Source of the DNA: Iris pallida
Taxonomy: Eukaryota; Streptophyta; Magnoliopsida; Asparagales; Iridaceae
DNA: 64,000 bases
NCBI GenBank assembly: GCA_029216955.1
Contig: JANAVB010023996.1
Coordinates: 19,672,700 to 19,736,699 of the forward strand
Direction of reading: 5' to 3'
A program made the translations under genes and the position numbers. Below, piece after piece: positions 24,054 through 34,710 of the stretch (positions are counted from its first letter, which is position 1; each line of letters begins with the position of its first letter). The notes below the pieces were generated by a model. That model was not told the origin of the DNA. It searched no databases and was given only the letters and a program-made list of their open reading frames with translations.

Positions 24054-25027
24054 TGTCATAACCTAATTTTCCATTTTTATTTTAGGTTTTTTTTATTATT
24101 TTCAACCATTCAAAATTTATTTTCCTACAAAATATAAAAATAAAAATGATAATAATGTTTTTCAAAATACTCCCTATGTAAAAATTGTTTTTGCATTCCT
24201 ACTTAGGGGATTATGTGGCACCCATGCATAATGGGAAGGCCATGTGGCAATACCCCCTCATGACTAAGCCCAAAGGGCAATTTAGTCATTCCCTCCCCAT
24301 CCCTTCATTTTATTCATGGAGTAATGGAAGAGAAACCCATTCTTTCCCTTCTTCAACTCCAGGTACTTTCTTCTCCTTCTTCTCATTCTCTTCTTCTTCT
24401 TCTTCTTTCATTCTTTTCTTCTATTTTTTTCCTTTTGTTGCGTGCTGCGGCTGCTGCTCATGCCGCTACTGCTGTTGCGCGGTTGCTGCGCCGCCGCCGG
24501 CACCGCCGCCCGCAGGCCGGCCGGCCGACCGCACACCCCCTTCCCCCTTTTTTGCTTCTTCATCTTCTTATTCTTCTTCTTCTTCTCCCCTTGTTCTCCA
24601 ATTTCTCTCCATTTTGGATTCCAAATTCATTTCTAGGGTTCAAGTTTTAACCCAATTTTATTTTCGTGCCCTAGGTTCGAAATTGGAGCTTTAGGGAGAA
24701 CTTTCCTCTAGGAAGAGTACTCTAAGAGCAAGGATTAAGGCAAGCTCTCCCCCCTTCCTTTTCATTCCAAGAATTTTTCCATCAAGAAAATTCATGATAA
24801 ATCTTTCATCCAAATTTGAAGGAAGTATTCATAAATTGTCGGTTGACATTGAGTTTTAGAATGAAGTATGTTGTAGTGTAGAGTTCATTTCTACCTCATA
24901 TATAGATATATATATTTTACCTACTTGTTACATAGATAATGAGTTTACATAATTATGATAGAGGGCTAGAATGAATTCTTTTTAGTTTCAGGTAATATAA
25001 GCTTGTAAAAAATTAATTTCCTTGTAA

Positions 25028-25148
<121 letters not shown>

Positions 25149-25995
25149 GCATACTAATATATACATGCATACTAATTTCAATAAGAAGTTGGCCCAACGT
25201 GGTGGTCTTGCACAATAGTGCATCTAAATATCTTCAAACTAAGTTTTATGGAATTATTTGATATTTATTTATATTAATTCAATTCTGTCCAGAAATTATT
25301 TAATGCTTAATTAGAGTAATTTTTACTTTATTAACCTAGAAAAATAATCATTTTGGCACCCGGATACATACGTGACCTTGGTGACGTAATTCTTGGACTA
25401 GTATGTTGCACTCATGGACAGTAAATTAACCTTAGAAACGAGAGTACGTTGCACTACTACTTAGATATTTATTTTGACATACCAATAATTCTCTTTTCAT
25501 TGAAATTGAAGTTAAAACCAATTAACCACCCTACAAGTCACATTATAGATAGATTGCATGTGTTATGGACTAATCCACTATTAGCATGATTTCAAGTATA
25601 CTTAGGGATGCCTTAAATTAATTTTGAGATAGGATGATTATAACTTATTATTAGCAAAATGTTCAATTCTGTCCAGAATTTTAATTAGGCTTAAAATCAT
25701 CTTTTTGTTTTTGAAAACATGGTTTAACTTGATAATTTTGTATACCGGTCTACTATGGTAGCTACGTGCTAACTTTACATGTCCTAGATTACTTTTCTAT
25801 ATTCTTGATGAGTTAAATACAATATCTATTCCATAGTAGTTCTCTAAAATCATTTTCATTACTAAACAAAACTCGTTATTGTTCTTGACTTGCTTAGCAT
25901 TTTGATAAAGCCTTGCAAACCAAGAATAATTGCACGCTCCCTTGCCTGCTAGGTAAGAAAGCTACTTTATGTGCATAGATTTATTATAATTGCAT

Positions 25996-26098
25996 GGCCG
26001 GTGTTGAGAGTTGCTCCACCGAAGGGGTCGGCATACCCGGTTTATATTTGCGTGTTGCCGGTGTTGAGGGTTGCTCCACCGAAGGGGTCGGCGTGCCC
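25996..26098. repeat. two-copy tandem repeat in the left LTR of B
   Basis: Two units of about 55-60 bases, each containing GGTGTTGAGRGTTGCTCCAC and GGGGTCGGC. The copy in the right LTR is at about 48167-48270. Confidence 0.7.
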
Positions 26099-27560
26099 AT
26101 TTATTATTTTTTTGTATTTATATGTTCTGGAATATTTTCGGGTCAGTAAATACAAAGGAGACTGCCAAAATTTTTGAGAATTTCCAGAGTTATTCTATTT
26201 TCCGACAAACTAGGATTTCTTAGAAATTTTGACTCTAGTTCTAGACCACTTGAACCATCCATCTCCGACCTATAATATCAGAGGGATTTTTGGAATCATG
26301 TCCATTTGGACATCTTGGAATTTTTCCTTGGTTCCAATATTTCTCGGACTACTTTAGTTTCGGAAAAGACGAAACTAATATTTGAAAGCGACTTGACTTC
26401 TAGGACTCCCGTTTGGGAGATAGTTTCTCTGAACTCTAAATGTTTAGAATAGGTTGCATGGGATATTTGGGAGAGAAACCGTTGGATCACACCCGGCTGA
26501 CTTCTTAGCAATATTATTTTTTATTTTCGTACTGATCAGTCCCTGATACGGTGTTCGTACGGCCGTACGAATATCCGGGTGAGGCTTAGCTCACTTTCTT
26601 GATCGCAATTGGACATCCAGGCCCTGAGTTTCAGCTCAGCTATCCATTTGCACATTACCCTGAGTTTTCAGCTCATAATACTTATTAATTCATTTGATAT
26701 CCAGGCCCTGAGTTCAGCTCAGCTCTCTAATGAATGTGTTCAATATTCTTGGAAAAGTCCAAGTCATACGAACTTCTTGATTATAACACATGATGCGATG
26801 ACTCGACCCAGATGATTCGGAAACCACTCATGATGTTATCTTGCTTGTAATCACATCAATATGTGATAGTACAGACGGCTGGAGAATCTAAGCACCAACC
26901 CGTTTTGTACGAGCCTGATCCCGGGCAAATGGGATTATTGTTGAGATGCTAGGCGAGTGTGTGTGATCCAGAAGTTTCTCTAGATTGCATTTAGGTCTAG
27001 AAAGATCTTGTCATGTCCTTGTGACATTAATTGAGAATCTCTTACTTTTGACTAATATCAAGGTATGAGTTTTAATTGCTCTAGATACTAAATCTTGTTC
27101 ACTTATCTTATTATTACGTATTCATACTTCTCCTCTGACTGAGGGCTTGCTTGTCGTATTGACGACCTAGTTTTGTTCACTAGGGACTGAAGAAGATCAG
27201 GATGTGGATCAGGCGTACACTGAGAATGATCTCTATGAATGATGTGGAACGGATGGAATGTAACTTCATTTTGAGAACATCTTTACTTATGTAAATTATG
27301 TGTTGAAGACAATGAATCAATTCTGTATAATATATGTTTTGGTGAATTCTAGATCAAGTATGTAATATTTCTGGATAAATGAATGTTATGCCATTTGTGG
27401 AATTCTGTGATTATGCCTTATATCTATGCCTATCCCGGACCTTACAGGCGACAATCGCAGGGTACAATTGGGTGCTCATTTTACAGCTGCGTAGCCTGGG
27501 GAGAAGTATCACGTGCCTCGAGTCATCTTGGCAACCGGGGCGTGACACGTCTCATTTGGT

Positions 27561-27577
27561 TGGTGGCCCATGCAGGC
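27561..27577 (+). promoter_or_regulatory. candidate non-Met primer-binding site of element B
   Basis: TGGTGGCCCATGCAGGC lies 13 bases after the left LTR. No TGGTATCAGAGC is present here, unlike A, D and the Copia element. A near-identical block (TGGCGGCCCATGCAGG) follows the left LTR of element C at 41056. Beginning with TGG and being conserved between two different elements fits a primer site, but I cannot name the tRNA. Confidence 0.4.
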
Positions 27578-27818
27578 CTAGTCTTTAAGGATAGGGTATA
27601 GGTTAAGGAGAATGTATAGGTAGATAATAGATATTCTAAGGACTCACTTATAATACCCAAGGACAGAAATATTTAAATTGAAGATTGAATTCTAAATTAA
27701 AGAATCGAGGAATATGCAAGGATTTGGGATATGAATCTTGATTAAACTTTATTTAAACATTGATGGTGCATTGTTTCTTGTCATAGATTTCTAATTCGAG
27801 GATTTTTGGGTATAGGTC

Positions 27819-28151
27819 ATGGCTCGATTTATGCCGAGCATCTTTTGGGATGGGAGTGACAGAACTTTCTACGGTTACGAGCAGTTCGCCCGGAAGGCCT
27901 GGCTAGTGGTAGACGATGCAGAACTCCCAGTATTCGGAGTTTACTTCCATCGCCTGCGTCCCAAGATCCGGGACATTGAAGATGGAGCAGAAGTTTATTA
28001 TGAGAAGGAATTGCGTTTGATATTCTTCCTTGCGAAGGACGGTCCCTCTCCCTTTACTTATGGGTATGATGGGACCATCAGCGAGTGGGAAGAGATCAAC
28101 CCCTACGACAAGATTTTGGAGATCACTTACCTGAAGCTGACTAGGGGTTAG
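27819..28151 (+). CDS. intact ORF of unknown function ahead of gag in element B (110 codons)
   Basis: ATG 27819 to TAG 28151 is uninterrupted, although the following gag-pol has several stops. The protein is acidic in its second half, with patches of aromatic residues (MPSIFWDGSDRTFYGYEQF near the start, EWEEINPYDKILEI near the end) and no signal peptide, membrane segment or cysteine motif. I recognise no family. It lies about 270 bases after the left LTR and about 370 bases before the gag ATG, in the same direction. Possibilities are an accessory retrotransposon protein, a captured host fragment, or a chance frame; the amino-acid composition looks protein-like. Confidence 0.5.
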   Translation: MARFMPSIFWDGSDRTFYGYEQFARKAWLVVDDAELPVFGVYFHRLRPKIRDIEDGAEVYYEKELRLIFFLAKDGPSPFTYGYDGTISEWEEINPYDKILEITYLKLTRG

Positions 28152-28518
28152 TCAGGATAACTGGGAATTGGGGTAGTTTTTTTGTCTGCTGTACAACATT
28201 TTGACGGATCAACAGATATATGTATATGTATGTGTAGAAAGATATGTTGTGGAGGTGTAGAGGGGGAATTTTTGCCTGTTGTATTATATTTTGGAAATTA
28301 CAACAGATGTATATAGTTTTGTATAGGGTTAGAGTATAGAAGTCATAAGGACTTCCTTGTGAAGCATATTGTAATCCTGTTTTGTGAATGAATGAAATAT
28401 GCTTCTTTTGGCTTTAACTATCTTAATTGTGATTGCCTTTTCTCCTTTAGCAATTAAATTCTTTAAGATTCTCCTTTAAATTTTGCATTAAGAATTTCCC
28501 ATCCTTAATATTTAGGAA

Positions 28519-29934
28519 ATGTCTTCTTCACCAAATCCCGACGCATTACAAACGGAGACCACCGAGATGCGTCCGACAGACGCTATGGAAAGTTTTCAGA
28601 AAATCTTGGCAGCCAACACCCAATAAATCCAACTTTCCCAAGCTGTGTCTGCAAAGATACTGGAAAGATTGGATGTCGCAGCTGCTCCTAAAGCTGGGAC
28701 CCTTTCGGATTTCAGGACGATTAAGCCCCCAGAGTTCAAGGGGACTGAAACTCCTATGGAAGCAGCACAGTGGATTAGGACCACAGAAGGGTTGCTGAAG
28801 GGCTCGAAGATCCCGCCAAATGACATAGTGTCTCTTGTAAGGATTCAACTGAAGGACGTTGCCGATATCTGGTGGAGCTCCTTACACCCGGAAGGATCAG
28901 ATGAGATTGTATCATGGGAGAAATTTAAGGAAGAATTTGAAGAGAGATTCTTTCTCCCAAGTGCCAAGTTGGAGCTGGAAAGGAGATTCCAACATTTGAA
29001 GCAGAATAAGACATCTGTCGATGTATACTCAGCGGAATTCACAAGACTAAGCCGGTATGCTTCAAGCATGGTGACTACGGAGAAGGCAAAGGTGGTCCGA
29101 TTCATGGAAGGGCTGGACAATAAGCTGAAGATGAAGGTTGCCCCCTACAAATGTCAGACTTACGCAGAAGTGGTCGAAGCTGCAAGAGACCGAGAAAGGA
29201 TACAAAATGATAAGAACAACTCGAAGGCTGCGGGACAAAAGCGGAGTCTGGAGACCAGCTCACCTCAAGGAAGGACTTCGGGACAAGGATAACAGAAGCG
29301 TGCTCAGCATGAGCAGAATAGAGTCACGCTAAGCTGTTCTTACTGCGGGAAGTCCGGGCATACAAAGAATAACTGCAGAAGACTTCAAGGAAAGTGCCTG
29401 AAGTGTTGATCCTCCAACCACCGGTTGAACTAATGTCCCCAGAACAATAGAAGATCTGTAGCACAGAATAATACACAGGGACCAAGAGCTGCAAACCAGG
29501 GATTTCAACAAAGGCCTTTCTTTCAAAGCAATGAGCCCAGGTTTAATGCTGCTGCAGCACCACAAGCACAAGGTCATGCCCCTACAGGATATCAGCAGAG
29601 ACCGACATTGGCACCATAGGCACATCAATTCCATCAAGCTTAAAAGGCTAATCAGAATCACAACAACAGAAAGAAGAAGAATCACGGCCAAGCCTTTATG
29701 ATGGATAACAATGAAGCTGGAAGTGCGGAAGACATGGTGACAGGTACTATACTCGCTTCTTCTAGCCCTGCATCAGTATTGTTTGATTCTGGAGCTACTC
29801 ATTCCTTCATATCTACATCATTCATAACTGAGTATAATATTGAGACTCAACCTCTAGTTAGAAAATTGAAAATCCTTACGGGCAATGGTGTAGTAGAAGT
29901 GAGTCGAATTTGTAGAAACTGTCCTATCAAAATG
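28519..29934 (+). pseudogene. gag-pol: element B gag and protease, with stops
   Basis: The frame from ATG 28519 encodes Gag. A TAA at 28624-28626 follows a CAA codon; from there 28645-29292 is open with the retrotransposon Gag capsid domain (FKGTETPMEAAQWI, WWSSLHPEG, FRFF-like EERFFLPSAK). After another stop, a zinc knuckle CSYCGKSGHTKNNC lies at 29335-29376; a second is damaged by stops. The protease has LFDSGATHSFIST (DSG at 29785). The frame is cut at 29934 by S2 and continues without shift at 34716. The stops would block Gag synthesis. Confidence 0.88.
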
Positions 29935-32499
29935 TGTAACACTCAGTTTCTAAAATGAGGGTAATTTTGAAATTTTGTATTTTAATTTATTTAATTATGA
30001 TATTTAAATGATAATATGATTTTTGGTGATTTTTAATCATTTTAAAACTATTTTAGATCATAACTTATGATTTTGGTGTTTGACTAGTGTAACCTTAGAG
30101 CCTATTATAGCCTAGAGGGTATTTTAGGCATTTTAGGATTTATTTGAATTTATTATGATTTATGGAAATTTGTGTGATTTTTAATATTAATTAAATATTG
30201 CTATGTGTTGTGTTAGTCATGACTAGTTGAGACTTGTAGACTAACCTAGAACTAACCCTAGTTGGTGGCCCTAGTCTAACTCTAGTTAACCTACTTTTAG
30301 TCATTGGGAATTAGTTTTAAGGTAGGAAGTATTACTTAAGAGAAGTTAGTTCATGACTTATGGTTTAAGTCAATGACTTGTGACTTAGCAATTTAAAGCC
30401 TAGTGTTTAAGCCATAGGCCCATGAATTAAGCCCAAGACCAATCCTAGCCCACCTATGGCAGCCAACCTAGGGATTCCCACCCCTATATAATGCCTCCTT
30501 CATTTAGGGTTAGCCTCTCTTGGAAATAGATCTCAAGTTTAGGAAGAGGTAAATCCCCAACCTTAGAAATTCCTAATTAATTCATTTTAGCTCCTTTTTA
30601 GTCCTAGTCTTTTGCAATAGGATCTAATTTATGTTTATATACTGATTTTGGAGGAGCACCTCAGTTTGTATGCAATTTGGAGATTTGGAGTTGCCATTTG
30701 GAATCCCCTCTTTGAAGCTTTTCTTGAGTTTTGATACTCAATAGGTAAATCATCTAAACTCATAGTTTTTCCTGATTTCTTTGTATATAAGGTTAGTTTT
30801 TAGGGTTTCCTAGCTGTCCCTAAAATTTGGGCACAATTCGTGTCCATTTCGTGTCCATATCGGACACGTATCATAGTGATACACTAGGTGTTTGTAGAAA
30901 TGCCACATAGGAATTTATTTTCATATTTTTGAAATATAATTACATGGATTTGTAGATCTTGATGTGTACATTAACTTTTATGAAGGTGTCCTAGGGTTTT
31001 GTGTCATTTTGTGTCGTGTTTTTGCACGTGGACACGCTGCACGAGCCCGTAGGCCGTGTCCTGCCTATCGGGGGCTAGAACTCGTGATACAGGACACGTC
31101 GAGACACAATTTTTTGTGTGAGCCTAGGGGCAATGTCTGCGACCGTGCTCCCAAAAATTGGGAGCACCTCGTGGAGTGTGCGTGGCACAATCGCCCCCGC
31201 ACTGGTCGCACGAGCCACGCGCGGGCTGCTGTGCGTGTGCACAGACACCACTGATACGCGTGTCGTATCGTGTCTGTGGGACTCATGGACACGGTACAGT
31301 GCATGTCAGACCTAGGTCTATCCTAGGTGAACCCTTGGACACGAGCACGTGACGTGTCGTGTCGTGTGTCGCGTGTGGGATACACGTGCACGCGTGCACG
31401 ATGCTTATTTGTGCACTGTTAGGTTGTGTGTTCGTGTGTTAATCTGGACACGATTCGTGTCCAATTTTTGGACACGAAGACCCTAACTAGTATCCTCACA
31501 TGGATACCATTAATTACCAACTTGTTATTATAAATTTAATGGTTTGTTTGAATTCGAATTTCTGAATTTTTGTGTTCACTGATACACAAAACTGGAAATT
31601 GATTTTCTGATTTTAATTGTTTTTATTAATTATTAGATGCTGTTAATTGTAGTAAGTAGTTAACCTACATGTTAAGTAATAATGTACATGCTTAATTATG
31701 GGTTGTGTTATGCTTTAAGGGTCAAAATCTTGATTTTTCCCATGAACACTGATACGGCCTGGGTTTGTTAATTCTGAATTTCTGATTCATTTCTTCCCTG
31801 TTTTTTTGAGGTTAACTGTTAATGTGGTACACCCACATAACTGTTAGCTGATAGGAGATTGTTAGGTCAGTTTTGGTTTTATTTTGCATTGGAGTTAGTG
31901 ATTTGGGAATTTTGTTGGGGGTTTCCTGTCAAAGGTTCAGGAAACTGAACTGAGATCTTGGGCTTGCATTCATGACAGGTAATGAGTTTACCTGAGTTGG
32001 GTTATGTTTGGACTTGTGAGTTATCTCAGTTAGATATCCTAGGAAGTTTACCTATATGTATGTGAGGTTAAGAGAGAGTGAAGGAATTTATGAGGGACCC
32101 TACATTAGAGTTGTTCAAGTTGGCATTGGGCTGACCTGGCTTGTTTTCCTGATAGCAGTATTACAATGCTTGGTTTTGGCAATACAATAGATCCTGCAGC
32201 AGGGTAGCAGTAGGCTCAGGCTTTGCCTTGAGCTTGGCAGTGAGGATTTGGCATTTGCCTTGCCAAATTCGAATGGGTAGCAACAACAAGCAGGGGGCAG
32301 CAATGTTGGCTGCCTTGACTTGGCAGGGCTTGATTCTTAGTAAACTTGTTTGGTTTTGAGTTTACTAATACTTAAGGCCCTGGAATGTTAAAACTGAAAT
32401 AAGATTTGGCATGTGTGGGTTTCAAATACTATTTAACTGAGATTAATGATTGATTCACTGTTGTTTTAAACCTGAAATAGTTGAGAACCTGAGAACAAT

Positions 32500-32935
32500 T
32501 AGCTCTACACATCTCTATATGGCACACATCCCTCACTCACTCACACATTGGTTTTCACACACACCCTAGCCTTCCTGTCATCAGGACAGTCCCTTCACCC
32601 ACTCTTACATTCACACAGTCACACACACACACAAATTATATACACACACACTCCTACACAGTCACTGATTTTTCAGATTTTCCTCTCTCACACACTCATA
32701 TACACATGCCTACATAACTAAATGACACACACACACAAGCCCTCACATTATCACACACACACATGTATGGAACTGTCACACTATTTTCAGCCTATGCACT
32801 CACACCCTCTCACATTCCTAACACACATGAGTTAACTTCACACTCACACACATATGATTACACTCTCACATTGCCCTAGCCTCATCACACACACACACAC
32901 AATCATGACTTTCACACACACATTTATGCATTCTC
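32500..32935. repeat. CA-rich cryptically simple region in S2
   Basis: Many short (CA)n runs such as ACACACACAC, separated by other bases. S1 has only a short counterpart near 10240. Confidence 0.8.
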
Positions 32936-32946
32936 TATGTGTACAC

Positions 32947-32968
32947 ATATATATATATATATTTTTTT

Positions 32969-33017
<49 letters not shown>
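32947..33017. repeat. (TA)n microsatellite in S2
   Basis: Two TA runs separated by a T run and TGTACA. The tyrosine-isoleucine ORFs on both strands are its translation. Confidence 0.95.
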
Positions 33018-33020
<3 letters not shown>

Positions 33021-33338
33021 TGTTCCTAATCTACATGTATGTGTACTTACATATAAATACATGTATTGTGGGTAATAGTTATATTAGCCTATGTGTAATG
33101 TGTAGTAGGTTGTGTGGTAGGTTTTCAATTGCCTATTGTATTTGGCCTATGGCCTAGGTATATGGCCCATGGTCCTTGTGCACTAGCTAGCTAGACTTGT
33201 TTTTGACTTGTTGTTCTTGAGATGTGAGTGCTAGCAAGGCTAGACTTGGTTGAGTCTAGATTGGACTAGATAGACTAGTTTAGACTTGATGAGCCTAGAT
33301 TAACTTATTTAGACCTAGTTTGGCTAGTTTAACCTCGT

Positions 33339-33433
33339 TTGACCTAGTTTGACTTAATTAGACTAGAATTGACCTAGTTTGACTGTTAGGGTTGACTAGA
33401 GTTGACCAAAGGTTGACTTTAGCCTAGATTGAC
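33339..33433 (+). promoter_or_regulatory. W-box-like TTGAC array in S2
   Basis: Eight TTGAC cores in about 95 bases, all on the plus strand, corresponding to the array at 10445-10518 in S1. Confidence 0.45.
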
Positions 33434-34710
33434 CCCAAACTTCATGTAGATGCATTGTAGCAGTCTATTTCCTTATTTTAGACTTGTTGTGACTTGTACT
33501 GTTCTATAGGAGACAAATACCACTCCTCGGACAGTATATTCTCTTCGGACATTCAGGATACCAGGCGAGTACATTCTCTGATCATTTCATATCCTGTTTA
33601 GAATTATTTTCCTGCTTTAAATTACTTTACTTGATACTGTCACGTTGGTCACACGAATTGGTACTATATGGATCTTTTCATGAGATGTTATCCCCCTCGG
33701 GAGCATCGGATACTGCATGTTTTATGCGTTTCACGAATCATCACGTATCTCTATGCTTCCTCTGATTCACGAATCGCTTGTGACACATGTACTCTCATGT
33801 TCACAGAGCCATCATGAATCACCTTCACGTATCACTCATTTTATGAGCCATGTGAAGTTTCATGAATCTTAACATAACTTGAACAGATCTTTGTATATCG
33901 ATTGGGGATGGGGAAGTAGAAATAGACATGTGAATATTATCCCAGTAGTTGTAGTCATGAATCACTCTCTTAGCTGTAGTCATGAATCTCCTATGCCATT
34001 CATATGTTTATATTTTACTCTGACTCACTAGTCACTGTTAGTTCTCTATGTATAGTAGATATTTCTATTACAGCTCTCTCTCTCTCTGTTTACATACTGT
34101 ATTTCTTCAGTTCATGCATCTTACTTTACTGCATGATTATATTTTCTAACCTGCTATGATCTGTTAAGATGTACTATACTCGCTCCTGTCCTGACTGGAC
34201 CTGTTGAAAATATTACAGAGGATGAGGAGGAGGCCCTATGCACCACCTATTACGGAGCAGGCTTAGACGACACCTGCGACCTGGTTCCTCTGGAGGATCC
34301 AGCTGCAGTACAGGATGCTACTCCCAGAGTCTAGGCTAGATAGCTAGGCTTTAGTTTTCTTTCAGCTTTGTTATTTGATTTTCAGTTGTTCTTCTGAGAT
34401 GTTGTTATATTTAGAGACTTGTATTGAGCTGGATGTTCTTGAGTTGTTATCTTAGACACTTAGATTTTCTACCTCTTATTTGTATTACATTGTGCTTTTG
34501 ATCTCTCTATCTACCTTTACTATTCTGTATCGGCCTTAGATGTGATTGAGACTGTTCTGTTATGTCACCTCCATTAGGAGTGTATATACTGTACAGGTAC
34601 CTTTATATTGTTAGATGATTGACCTAGGACAGCGTTCTACCGTCGACACTGCGGCGTAGGCTGGGCGTTGTTACGTTCTCGTACCCTCACAGTGGGTACG
34701 GGTCATGACA

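Larger units (their letters stand above)
29935..34710 (+). mobile_element. solo LTR S2, same family as S1 (4.78 kb)
   Basis: Starts TGTAACACTC and ends GGGTCATGACA. The exact duplication AAATG flanks it at 29930-29934 and 34711-34715. It shares with S1 the start, the TGCATTGTAGCAGTCTATTT block, the TTGAC array and the last 70 bases. Differences include a CA-rich region (about 32500-32930) and a GC-rich segment full of GTGTC/GACAC words (30838-31470). No coding region is present; ORFs such as 30964-31254 are by-products. Confidence 0.88.

Noticed and set aside
24185..24694. Proline-, serine- and cysteine-rich ORFs in the LTR of B (also near 46404-46926)
   Set aside because: They cover CTT and GCTGC repeats within the LTR and shift frame between the two LTR copies.
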